Source: Pyronema omphalodes (lineage: Eukaryota > Ascomycota > Pezizomycetes > Pezizales > Pyronemataceae). Taken from it: a stretch of DNA of 64,000 nucleotides. Location of the stretch: contig JAJJXM010000073.1 in assembly GCA_024516155.1 (NCBI GenBank), forward strand, positions 1 through 64,000, written 5' to 3'. The position numbers and the translations under genes were made by a program. The stretch's first letter is position 1. Each line of letters begins with the position of its first letter. The notes below the pieces were generated by a model, which did no database searches, had not been told where the DNA came from, and worked only from the letters and a program-made list of their open reading frames with translations. Shown piece after piece: positions 11,590-22,188 of this stretch.

Positions 11590-12135
11590 ATGAGGATTTA
11601 CCAAGGAATCTCCGGCGTATTGTCCCAAACGACGGAGGAAAACTTGAATTCCTTTGTTCTATATGTGTCTACCAACATCGTGAATAGCCCTCAATTCTTG
11701 GGGAATTCTAGGCATATCGTCTACAAATGTTGTCCAAGTGATGAGTACAGTTCAAATTCTGAGGGTCTTTCTGTAACTAAATTACCTAAGCATCTAAAAT
11801 TACATCTTGGTATCCATTCACAATTCACGGATGATTTTAACTGCTCAGACCTCGATTGGAGTGAAGAGCATGTATCCACAACCAGCATATACCTCTTCAA
11901 ATCTCCATATCTTTTCACAAAAAAACGCGGGAAGATGAGTACCTATGTACGAACAGCCGTTTGCCATTGCAATTTCGTATATATTTATATGTACCTTTGT
12001 CCTTTGGTAGGGCTGACTAGGTTTTGTATTATTGTCGCAGCCAGAGCCAATGAAAACGCAAATTTGATCCGAAGTCTCACTTCATCGGTTGCTATCCAAG
12101 CTTATCCCCGTTTCTTTTACTTTTTCTATGTATAG
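11590..12135 (+). CDS. Doubtful hypothetical protein or gene relic, about 181 aa
   Basis: The frame is open from 11533 and the first ATG lies at 11590. The first two thirds read like a soluble protein, with segments such as LPKHLKLHLGIHSQF and CSDLDWSEEHVSTTS. The last third turns hydrophobic and aromatic (CNFVYIYMYLCPLVG), as expected when a frame runs past a splice donor; GTACCTTTGT-like sites lie near 11990. No family is recognised. It could be the 3' exon of an unrecognised gene, a relic or chance. Confidence 0.25.
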   Translation: MRIYQGISGVLSQTTEENLNSFVLYVSTNIVNSPQFLGNSRHIVYKCCPSDEYSSNSEGLSVTKLPKHLKLHLGIHSQFTDDFNCSDLDWSEEHVSTTSIYLFKSPYLFTKKRGKMSTYVRTAVCHCNFVYIYMYLCPLVGLTRFCIIVAARANENANLIRSLTSSVAIQAYPRFFYFFYV

Positions 12136-13201
12136 ACCAATGAAGGCATAACCTCTGCGATTTGTGTTGTCAGCTGAGATGATGGTATTGCTGCCGCTAG
12201 CCGTTCGGAGCATGACCGTGACCATGTCTTGGCGGGAATTCTATTCTCAGTATCTGAGCTCAATGGTCGGTGGAGCCAGCGCTCAATCACCACCTTCCGC
12301 CTCCGCGAAAACCTGCTTTGAAATACTATTGCTTCAAAATGCCTCTTTACCAGAGATTATCTTACTTTCAGCCTTCGGTTTTATGATTCTTTATTTGGAC
12401 TGTATGTAGGCGAGGGACTGAACGGGCCTCATGGAGGCCGGCAACAGAGAGTATGGTGCTACTTCGGAGAAACAAGCAACTTCAAACCATCGTCGTCCGA
12501 AACTCCCCACACTGGCATCCGCCAATTTCCTCTCGTCCAGGTCTGCCCTGTCGATCACAACTCCTCAACTAGGATTCGAATCATGTCCGATGAATCGTCG
12601 TTGTCTCAGTGTATCAGTGGGTACATGGTGACCAAACATCGCCAGGGTCGGCGGGTATCCGTCGGTGATGTAACGCAACATCTACAAGGCGACACTAGAG
12701 ACATGCAATGGCAGAGCTGGGCGAATATAGTGCAGCGACGGCTTCGGCTGTCATGTTTGGCGTTATGGAAATGGCGTCACAAGCCTTCGGAGGAGCGTTT
12801 GGAAATTGTCAGTCTTTTTTGACGCAGCTTTCGCGCCCCATTTTCGACTATTCAGAGCGACTCCGAAACGGGTCAAATCTCACTTTTAACAAAGGGCCCC
12901 TTGGACCCTTAGTCGAGCGACGGTATCCCGGTGGACAACTTGATCGACAGCCTCACCCCTTCTCTCTTTATTGATCACTAGCTACCACCTTTCACGCAGC
13001 TAGAAACGAGAGCTCATCCACTCACCAAACACGAGCACGGTACCACCGCCAGCACCATCAACAGCAGCACCGCGTCGCACGTTCCTCCTCCGTTTCCGTT
13101 GTTGCACGTTCCTCCGCTATCACCCCGCAAACGCCATCTGTTGCAGCAACCTTATACCACCCCCTTCCACAAAACCCCCGCCCTCAGCATTCTCTCCAAC
13201 C

Positions 13202-14208
13202 ATGCCGCTCTTCAGAAAAGACTTTTTTGCGGGCACTCGCAGCCAGCAACAGACACCACCTCAACCGCCTCAGGAAACAATTCACTACAGCACTCTCTTT
13301 CTCGTTGCGAAACTAGATCTCGAACAAGTCAAACCGGAGCTATGGGAGAACAAGAACATCGTCGAAACGCCAGCGGATCGCTCGAATGGGAAAACGATTT
13401 TTGATCCAGACTCACATGCACGGCGCGCACAAGCTCAACACAACAAAGCTTTGCGACAGCGAAAAAAGGAACGCGACCACAGATCGATACAGCCCGAATG
13501 GTTTCAAGGACATGCACAGGATCTTGCAAAGTGTTATGATGAGATAGAGGATGTTTCTTCGGACCTTCGCGATGCAGCGCGCCGCGAAAATTGGTATTTG
13601 GAGCTTGTGGAGCTACGGGAGAGTCGAAAGGAGTGGGAGGACGACGACAACCGCGAGCGAAACCAAGAGCACCGCGAACGAAACGCAAAGCAGGCGCTCG
13701 AGCAAGCCGTGAAGGCGGTTAGGCCCCCAGAGTTAGTCCCCCCATCCCCCGTTGTTGCTACCCCCTTCGAATTATGACTGATGCAGTATGCAGATGGGTT
13801 CGGGAATACGAGCCGGTGCTCTCGAGCAGTGCATCGATTCGAAGTGTACGCTCGAATCATAGCAGACGAATTTCGACCGCTAGTTTTGCGAGCGTCAGTG
13901 ACAACAGAAACTCGATGCTCTCGACTACAAGTTGGGAACCGCGAAATTCAATGCTGTCAACTAGAAGTTACGAGGCGCGAAATTCCATGTTGTCAACAAC
14001 AACGAGAAGCACAGCTAGAAGCTCGTTTATGTCTTGGGCACGGTCTTCAGCATCAAGCCCTATTAGCTCCGGTCTGCCGAGCCCAATTCTCGATAGCTAC
14101 GAGGAGTACGCAGAGAACGAAGAGGATGAATCTCGCCGCCACGCCAAGGCAAAGATGGTTCTTTCCAGGAACAGCTCAGAGTTGCCTCCTCCTATGGTTG
14201 CAGCATAA
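13202..14208 (+). CDS. Unknown protein with charged helix and Ser-rich NSMLST repeats, two exons, 314 aa
   Basis: Exon 1 is 13202-13731, the intron 13732-13793 (GTTAGT...GCAG, 62 nt, with CTGAT before the acceptor) and exon 2 13794-14208. The splice joins a phase-2 codon and keeps the frame open. The start has a good context (AACCATGCC). Residues about 75-160 form a long, highly charged helix rich in Arg, Glu, Gln and Asp (NRERNQEHRERNAKQALEQ), a likely coiled coil. The exon 2 part is Ser-rich and disordered, with NSMLST three times at spacings of about 12 residues. An acidic patch follows (EEYAENEEDESRR) near the C-terminus. A Ser-rich repeat with Arg nearby suggests a phosphorylated scaffold or regulatory protein, but I do not recognise the family. 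A CT-rich leader precedes the gene. Confidence 0.72.
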
Positions 14209-17200
14209 AAGGGTCCCCAGTGTAGTGTCTGTGTCAGTCGTGTCAATTTTAGTGTTGAGCACTCGGAGTTTCGGCGTATTTCTATGAAATGTAGTAAGGT
14301 TCAGGTTCAATTTGATTACGATTTTCCTTTTTGCGACTGTATTTCTTCGTTTTTTTTTCTTTTCATTTCTTTCTCCCTCAGACCTCAGACACACCAAAGA
14401 CACACAGAACACACTCCCTTTTTTCTAAAATCACGATAAATTTGTAATTCAGATACCCGCAAAATGTTCGCACCATAATACCCTCCTATTTGCTGTAAAT
14501 TACGACCCAGAACACCGTATCATAGATTAAATATCCGAAAGACATGCAGAGATGAGCCCTCGGGAACGCTTAGGAAAACCCTTGGGAAATTCTAGAAGGA
14601 CGTAATATGTAAAACATCCAAGTAAATATAAAAGCCTGCAGAACAATAATGAGACGAATAATATTGAACCGATCGCGCCACTCCTACTCACACATACATA
14701 CGTACATAGCCGTTGAAACATAAACTAAGAATAGAAACAATCTGTATTTTGTCTTAGATTCAACACCGCCGCACAGACATTTGGATGACGATGATGATGG
14801 TAATTGCATGGTCTGTAACCGCTTTGTGGTTTTATAATCAGATGAAGTTACACAGTATGTTGATTCATATATGGCGTTTTGTGGCTGTTCGGCTCTGGAG
14901 ATACGAAAAAATTGAAGCTTCCTGGATGCGAGCGGATGATGATATCTGCCTGCTGAATTGTTGAAATGGAGTAAAGAAAAACTTGTCTGTTTAACGGATC
15001 AGTGGTTCCCGTAGTTATTTAGTTATTTAGCCGTTTAACGGTTTCAATAAACGCTGTGATAAAGGCTGTGACAAATGGCTCCTGTTTCCACCTGGCGATA
15101 CCTAGTAAATAAACTTTATTCATCCCATCCCCGCGGTAATCTTTTCGCCACCAAATAACTAACTCAGCCTCAGCCTTAACTCAGGAACTCAGTGGCTGAG
15201 TAGCTGCGTTGGTAATGTCTACATATGTACATGGATTGACATGTTTCTGTATTGCCTGCGGACCTGCGGACATGGGGTATCTATTTTTGTTTGACAGCTG
15301 TGGCTAGGGGGAAGGTTGTGGATGATGTGGATAAATTGGAATGCTTGTCATATCATGCTGTGGGTGCTGTAGGTGCTGGATGACAAGCATGGCTGTTGAT
15401 GTTTATGCAGATGCCTACGGAGGGAAGTGATTGTTGGAGGCCGAGTGAGTAGGGGGATATAGAGGTGGTATAATATGGGTTAATTGAACGTTTTTATGGG
15501 GTTTAGGAAAGATAAGAAGGAGGGAGAGTTGATATTGGATTATAAAGAAGCGCCGTGATGCCACAAAACTCGACCGGTTAGGAGAGGAATTGCTCGTGTG
15601 CTGGGCATATATAATAATATATATGGCTCTTTGAATATCTTAGAAGCTTAGCAAGGAAGCCTGCTATATTTCATGCGGTGTCGGCTTTTGGAGTCTAAAT
15701 GTACTGGTGAAGGTTTATATCACTGGATGTTTATATTTCAGTGCTCAGGGTTGTTGGGGTTTTAAAGCTGTAGATAGCGTCAATTAAGACCTGAATATGA
15801 ACGCATTTCGTATGGCTTTAAAAATGATTCCATGAATTACATAGCCAACTCCCGCACCAATTATAACGAAGAATTTAGGGTGCAAATGGATAGCTTAAGG
15901 AGAAAAAAAAACATTGGCATCTGCCACTTATCTTATCACCCATTTTGAATATTCGAATCCCCGAGTTTCAGCACTTAGAACATTCCATTACTGAAACAAA
16001 ACCAGCGTGCAAATATTAGTTAATGACATGCGCCACATAGGCGTTAGACGTCTAAAGATGCCATGACAGTCCCGACCGTTTTAAGCACCTAACTATCCCG
16101 ATTCCCAAGAAGCCAACCCCTTCTAGAAGAAAATCTTACGTGCAGTTATAGGCCAATTCTGTTCTCATCAACTTCCAGCACCATCAGAAATCCCAATTTT
16201 TTTTACTAAACTTCAAGTAGATTATAAGATGGAGGTAAACAACATTCCACACGCTATTAATTAAATCTCCTCCTATTATCAGCTTTTTGAAGTCATGAAT
16301 AGTCAAGAGGCTATATAGCTACAGTGCTTTAGCTCAAGCCTATCGTCACCGAAACGTCAGATAAAATATGAAACATAAATACCCGACTAAAAGATAAAAA
16401 CGCCATACAGATGTGCACTTAGAATTCTCGGGATACGTTTTCTCGAAATACACTTTTGACCCTGTGGCCATTGGAAAACACATCGGGTATACAGCCGGGT
16501 GATCTCTGGGAGTGGCTGGCTGTCCAATACACAGTGCTATATTGACGCCATAGCTTTTATGTACAGAAGCTATGGAATATTTCTAGGTTTAAAAATGGCT
16601 GATGGAAACTGAAAGTAATTCCTGTTGTAACGAACCTCCCCTCCCCCCAGGCCCTCCACGACGCGTTATGAAAAAGTGCGTTCACTAGAAAGCAAGAAGT
16701 TTAAAAGAAATAAACGAAACATTTACAGCTTAACTCATCTAATTGATCGCCATGAATATCTCAGCAAACAAACTAGTAAGCCTCAACTTGTAGCTGGAAT
16801 ATTACGGTATGTAGTAAGCTTAAACTATCAGTTAAACTCCTGACTCCTTAGCTCCCTTAATCCATCGCAACGTTGGTTTAAACGTTGACATGTATGGCCG
16901 CTGGCGCCCCTTAGTCAAGCCTTGTCCTGTCTTGTCTTGATAACCAAGGCTTCCAAGCCGTTTTTGTAGGAAAGTAATTTCGCTTCACAGCCTTGTAACT
17001 TAGGGCTCTTGTTTAGTTGCCTAGGCTGAGAAGAAATTGCGGAGAAGGTTACGCTTGTAGTATGGAAGGCTAGTAGACGGTAGGCTAAGAGGTAGGGAGG
17101 TGGAGTAGCTATATTGGGGATAGATTGGTTGCATGTTTAGGTGCTGGGATGGAAATGTGGTGAATTACTCTGTGTTTTTTTGTCGTGAAGTTGGATATGA

Positions 17201-19538
17201 ATTATTTATTGGAGTTGAGAGAGAAATATATCGAATGCGACTGTTGTTGTTTTTCATTTTTTTTTTTTTTTTTCCATTTTTTTACAATCAAAAAACGGTT
17301 CGAGTACCTCACATAATGACATACCTTCAACTGTTTCCCCCTAGTTAGCCATCTGTAATTCGGCAATCCCATGATAACAGAGCAGACGAGCTAGTAAGAA
17401 ACTCCCCCCCTCTCCTATTCATCACGCATAAATTTTGTGTAGTTGCAAACCTGCGATATACATAGATAAACCTCTATTCTACATTCAGTTTCCAAAGTGG
17501 ATCCCGTCTACGTCGATCATGTGCGCAGCTCCACAGTTCGGTTCATCGGCCATGCATTCTCGTTGAGTGAAAACTAGTATCGTATGCATCGCACGGCATC
17601 GCATAGCATTGTATGGCACCGCATGGCACCGCATGGCATCGTATTTAACTACTACCTTCCTATATTTATTAAGAAACTTTATGTACGAAGCCACAAAAAA
17701 GCTTAACTCTGTTTTAAGCTTTACGAGAAAACGATTCCATGGGGATTATATAATCATGCTATATATGTACCCTTGTAAAAAGGACAAGCGAGGGAAGGGG
17801 GTTCAAGAAACTTTTAGTCCAAATTTACATACATAGCATAGCGTATGTAATATAGTATTCACGTGACACGCATCTTCAGCGCACTTTTTCAACCATTTTT
17901 GAGCCGAAAACGTCTGAAAACGTCCACATGCTAAGAACAAATTCCTTTGGGGAGCGCTAATCATGCTTAAATTATCTCCCAACAGTTTCGTATCAGAATA
18001 TCATATTTCAAACTGTGGTAAATTTTCTACAATGCAGTTTAAATGACATCTCCCATGCATCGATGGCTCCGTGTGCAAGCGTTGTGTATATATATTTACG
18101 TCATTTTGAGATCCAGTAACGCATCGCTTGCAGGCAAAAACTACCAGCCTGAAACTATCTAGTTTCAGCAGCTAGGAAATGTTTCATAAATGTTGGCCGG
18201 GTTTTGTAGTTGTTGTCACCATGTTTGTGGGGAGATGAAAAAGAAGTAAACTGGCCCTATGAAATATGTCGGCACACTGCAAGGACTCTTTGGTACATCT
18301 CATTATCAATGGCATAAAAAAAACTGTGCCACTATCTGCTTACTAGCTAGATCTATCTACAGTAATAGCTACCTAGCAACAAAGCACGTAGCCCATTTAC
18401 AAAGTGAAATCCCATTTCTACAAGAGCCAATGCTATAATAACAACGAGTTCAATCAGAGGGTTCAGGAGACTCTTCAGAAAAACTCAAAAAGACTCTCTA
18501 CAACGCTTCCAATCTTAGAAATGAGTTTCCACCGGCTAGAGCAAAATTTTGCAGTGTGTACATATGTTAGATACTCGTCGTTTCCCAGACGTATATACTA
18601 CATGGTAGCACCGCGTAACCACTATATCACACCTATCCCTTGCAAAAATTTGTATCACAATCAAAACATACACACTGAGGCTTAGTTCTCACATCACCCT
18701 GCAGCGCACTGCGCTTCTATAGCTAGCAGAGAAACGGCTAGAAAATTCGATTATGTTTCATCGGGATTCTATCACCGGATTGAAATTCCTCAACATTTGG
18801 TTTTGAACAACCTACTAAAAACATCATTATTGGGGAAATCTTTGGGCAATACATATCATCGGTGAATGGTTTCCACTACCACCTTCTTTCAACTACATAG
18901 GGTACTCACATAAATGCCATAATTCCAATTTCCAGTGACACAGAACCAAACCACGTGAACCACAACAGATATATTATGTACAACGGAATGTTACATCCGG
19001 CATATCCATATCCACATCCATATCGCGGCAATATAGAATAACGCATGTAATAGAATTTTGAAACTCACATGATCTGTACATACAGACCCATTCACCATAT
19101 TTCAATTTCAATTCAATACAATAGAAAACAAGTGATAACTGACAAACCCAAAACATCTCAAAGATCTCAAAAACAACCCCAGTGGTCAGCAGTTGTATTC
19201 ACATCAAATCACATTACATCTTATTAAACTCCCAAACCCCAACCTTCAACCTTCATCTTCAACCACCGCTCCAAATTTCAAACCTCTCACATACAGACAA
19301 AAGTACACCACCACACAGCATTTATATTAATAGTGTTGATTTCGTCCATTTCACCCTGGGTTACACAAACCTTTAATTTGTCATTTATTAACCCTATGTA
19401 GTAGGCTTCACTGCTTCACTACTCCGCTACTTCGCCGCTTCACTACTTCGGCTTTCATTTATTTAGTTCCAAAGCGTTGTTCATACCATTACTTAAACCT
19501 ACCCATCATTCGGATATTCTGACTGGAAATAAGTCATC
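14209..19538. other. 5.3-kb gene desert
   Basis: No frame here has both length and protein-like composition, and I found no splice-linked exon set on either strand. The DNA is AT-rich with scattered homopolymers and TACATA/GTATGT runs. A short minisatellite at 17578-17642 is listed separately. I saw no T-loop/acceptor pairing typical of tRNA and no transposon terminal repeats. Noncoding RNA cannot be excluded. Confidence 0.5.
17578..17642. repeat. Degenerate 10-bp minisatellite (GCAYGGCATC)
   Basis: About six imperfect copies of a 10-bp unit of the type CGCATGGCAC/CGCATAGCAT stand head to tail. Two neighbouring GCATGGCACC units are identical. The neighbouring DNA does not share the pattern. 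Confidence 0.8.
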
Positions 19539-20015
19539 ATGTCGAGCTGCAATAACTCCACCTCCAACACCGATACTTCCCCCGCCACCACCCCCGCCAG
19601 CACCACCACCCCGTCCACCACCTCCCCCGCCAGCACCCCCACCCCTTCTACCACCCCCTCCGCCACCCCCTCCACCACCTCCTCCACCACCCTCATAGAT
19701 CCTCAAACCCTCCTCGAAAACTGCACCACAGAACAAGAGCTCCACGAACGACTTTCAAAACTAGACCCATCCCTCGCAATAACCCTAGATCCCCGGTACT
19801 ACGCACAATGGACGACAATGCATCAATCACAACGGCACGATCTTGCGTTTGGGTTGATGTATTGTCGAGGTGAGGCGAGGTGCGAGATGAGGACTGGTGT
19901 GGTTTGTTGTGGGTTACATCAGAGCTTGGGGAGGGAGAGGGAGAGGAGGGAGAGGAGGGAGAGGATGGATAGACAGGGGGAGAGGGATGAAGAGAAGGGG
20001 ACGGAGAAGAGTTGA
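19539..20015 (+). CDS. Small Ser/Thr/Pro-rich protein, unknown
   Basis: An ATG at 19539 opens a 158-codon frame. Residues about 1-50 are almost only Ser, Thr, Pro and Ala, encoded by a CCACC-rich DNA run. A short conserved-looking domain follows (about residues 52-107, LIDPQTLLENCTTEQELHERLSKL through QRHDLAFGLMYCRGE). The C-terminal 45 residues are a low-complexity Arg/Glu tail encoded by purine repeats. This tail may be intron read-through, since a GTGAGG donor stands at 19869-19874, just after the CRG codons, but I could not find a convincing acceptor. No signal peptide is seen. The central domain is not recognised. All frames across 19560-19700 are open because of base composition, so the N-terminal half is weak evidence and the central domain is the stronger one. 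Confidence 0.45.
   Translation: MSSCNNSTSNTDTSPATTPASTTTPSTTSPASTPTPSTTPSATPSTTSSTTLIDPQTLLENCTTEQELHERLSKLDPSLAITLDPRYYAQWTTMHQSQRHDLAFGLMYCRGEARCEMRTGVVCCGLHQSLGRERERRERRERMDRQGERDEEKGTEKS
19557..19692. repeat. C/CCACC-rich low-complexity tract
   Basis: An imperfect CCACC/CCGCC/ACCACC repeat gives poly-Pro, poly-Gly or Thr/Ser/Pro products depending on frame and strand. This explains several overlapping open frames here that should not be called genes. Confidence 0.9.
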
Positions 20016-20418
20016 TGGATTTTGTTTTTTGGAAAATGTGTTATTGAATGATTGGGGCGGAGGGCGTATTAGACGGGAGTAGATATTTGGAAAATATTCC
20101 GACTATGTACAAGCGATTTGATGGTAATTGAGGTACATACTTGAAAGAAACGGGTTTTTGGCGTCATGAGTTATGATTGTATATTTTACATTTCTTGCTA
20201 CATAGCTTCATGAACCATTATACATAAAACCTAACTCCTGGTATATATCTACATAAACATATGCTTTCGATAACAAAGGAATTCATCATCATACAATACA
20301 AAAGGACCTTTCAGTAAAGAGTGCAGATTTTGCATAATCCGCGTCCGCAAAAACCCATAACCAAAAACTCCAAAAAGCAGCGAATCCCGAACACCTAAAA
20401 ACCAACTTACAATATCCA

Positions 20419-22188
20419 TTAAATCCACCAACCGCCCTCTCCCGCCACGCCCATTCTCATTTCCAGCAATACCGTGGCGACAATCCCTCTCAAACCCCGT
20501 GGCATACCCCCCCTCGTAACCTCCTCCATTCCCTCCCATCTTGTCAAGCCCATTCTAATAACCGCATCCCAGCGTCCACACTCATCCTCCTTCTCGACAC
20601 TGAGAACCTTTTCCAGCACCGCCAAATCCCTTCCACAAAGCCACGTACACCATTTCTCCAGCTGCTCCTGCATCCACCATTCCTTTCCAGTTTCTAGCAC
20701 ACCAGCGCGTACCGCTATCAATGGATCACTTTTTAATGGTTCTAATAACATTCCTAATGCGGTGTGCACGGCTAACATGTCTTCTAGTTCTTGTTCTGAT
20801 AGCTGCCAGGCCCAGTATTCTGCTGCTACGGAAGACGCGGGGGGATGATGGTTGAAAAGAAGGTTATAATTCCAGATGTTGTAAAGTGCTGATTTTAGAA
20901 CGGTGCTGGAGGAGAGAATATGTACGGGGAGAGTGGGACAGGATTCTTGAATGCGAGTTACGATACGGTCGGTGGTTAGAGAAGCGCATTCGGCGGTGGC
21001 GAGGTAGGTGGGTGCATCAGAGGTGGGGGCTAGGGATAGAAGTCGGGAGAGGGAAGGTGTGGAGGTTGCGAGAACTGAGAGGGCAATTGGAAGTGCATGA
21101 GTTATGTAGATGCCGCGGAGATGGGTGTGGGTTGCGGCGAGACAGGATACGGTGGGGAGACTGGGGAGATGGGTGAAGATGCGGACTAGGATTTCTTCGG
21201 GGAGGGAGAGGAGGTTGGTGGGTGTGGTAGGTGCGGGCTGTATAAAGCCGGCAGAAGGTAGGCAGGTTGAGGAAAGCTCTGGAGCGGGGGTTTTGGGTTG
21301 AGGTGGGAGAAGATCTGGTCGGTGGTTGGATATAGCGATGCTGAGAGGTGTCCCGGGAGAGACAGGGAGATCAAGAAGATTCGGAGTCCGCGAGCGCTCA
21401 ATCCAGGACCACGTTTCAGAGTCCGAGTCGGCGCTGGAGGAGCTGGTGGGAGGTGATGGTGGTAGCCACGTGGGCGGAGAAGGCGCGCGCCATGACACTG
21501 GTGATGGCGGGCGGTATGGTAGGTAGATTTGTGGAGTCTGAGGCGTCTGAGGTGTCGGCGGGTAGCACGCCTCGCCGCCTGCTACAGGATATTTCTCCCA
21601 GATTGAAGTGGCGGGACTAAGAGGAGGGGTAGCTGGTAGCTCTCCACGCGACGGCCTACGACCCCGACGTGAAGACCTATTATTATTGAGAGAGGTATCA
21701 TCTAGCTCGAAAACAGCCTTATGCTTTAGGCCAGAGATCGGAGGAGAAGTCCGTCCTCTGTCGCCGGCGCTAACTCTCCGCCGATGGTCACTGTGGCTGT
21801 AGCCGCCGTCAATTGTGGCAGCCCCCGCTCCGGCTGATTGTGATCGCGCCAGTGATACAGACGTATCAGGAACTGCTAGGCTGTCTGGAGGACTGACTTT
21901 AATTTTCGGAATGTTGGTGAATCCAGTGACAATTTCTGTGTAGGTGAACTGTCCTCTGCCACAATTCTCAAACTTTCTCACACGGTACGTGCCAAAGGAA
22001 TTAGTTGCTGAGACTGGTGATATGGCTGGGCCTGAATTCTGAGAGCCCGGTGAGATTGGCGAGACGGTATCTGCTGGTGATGCTGGTGATGCTGGTGCGG
22101 GTGAGGTACACCGGGATCCCATCTTGGTACCGAGCTGAGAGAGGTTCTCTCTAAGATTTGTAAATGTTCGCTTTGGTGAGAAAGGCAT
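20419..22188 (-). CDS. F-box protein with long disordered N-terminus, 589 aa
   Basis: An intron-free frame from an ATG at 22188. The N-terminal 320 residues are Ser/Pro-rich and disordered, with basic patches (MPFSPKRTFTNLRENLSQLG) and Pro runs (PPSPPTWLPPSPPTS types). A clear F-box starts near residue 325 (NLLSLPEEILVRIFTHLPSL). The Leu-Pro and Ile-Phe positions match those that bind Skp1 in SCF ubiquitin ligases. The following 220 residues are helical without recognisable LRR, WD40 or kelch repeats, so the substrate type is unknown. The acidic, Trp-rich segment AAEYWAWQLSEQELEDML lies near residues 460-480. A GTAAGT donor appears just downstream of the stop (about 20411), so a 3'-UTR intron or alternative C-terminus is possible. 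The role, protein turnover in nucleus or cytoplasm, is inferred from the domain. Confidence 0.82.
   Translation of the reverse strand: MPFSPKRTFTNLRENLSQLGTKMGSRCTSPAPASPASPADTVSPISPGSQNSGPAISPVSATNSFGTYRVRKFENCGRGQFTYTEIVTGFTNIPKIKVSPPDSLAVPDTSVSLARSQSAGAGAATIDGGYSHSDHRRRVSAGDRGRTSPPISGLKHKAVFELDDTSLNNNRSSRRGRRPSRGELPATPPLSPATSIWEKYPVAGGEACYPPTPQTPQTPQIYLPYRPPSPVSWRAPSPPTWLPPSPPTSSSSADSDSETWSWIERSRTPNLLDLPVSPGTPLSIAISNHRPDLLPPQPKTPAPELSSTCLPSAGFIQPAPTTPTNLLSLPEEILVRIFTHLPSLPTVSCLAATHTHLRGIYITHALPIALSVLATSTPSLSRLLSLAPTSDAPTYLATAECASLTTDRIVTRIQESCPTLPVHILSSSTVLKSALYNIWNYNLLFNHHPPASSVAAEYWAWQLSEQELEDMLAVHTALGMLLEPLKSDPLIAVRAGVLETGKEWWMQEQLEKWCTWLCGRDLAVLEKVLSVEKEDECGRWDAVIRMGLTRWEGMEEVTRGGMPRGLRGIVATVLLEMRMGVAGEGGWWI

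Larger units (their letters stand above)
10268..13201. other. Long spacer with one doubtful frame and a CCTG repeat
   Basis: The sequence is AT-rich and includes a five-copy CCTG tetranucleotide repeat (10409-10428). The last 180 bases before 13202 are rich in C and CA with repeated CACGTTCCTCC, the likely promoter or leader of the downstream gene. One moderately long frame (11533-12135) is listed separately. No RNA genes were seen. Confidence 0.55.

Noticed and set aside
19477..19745. Poly-Pro and poly-Gly open frames
   Set aside because: They come from a CCACC-type repeat read in other frames.
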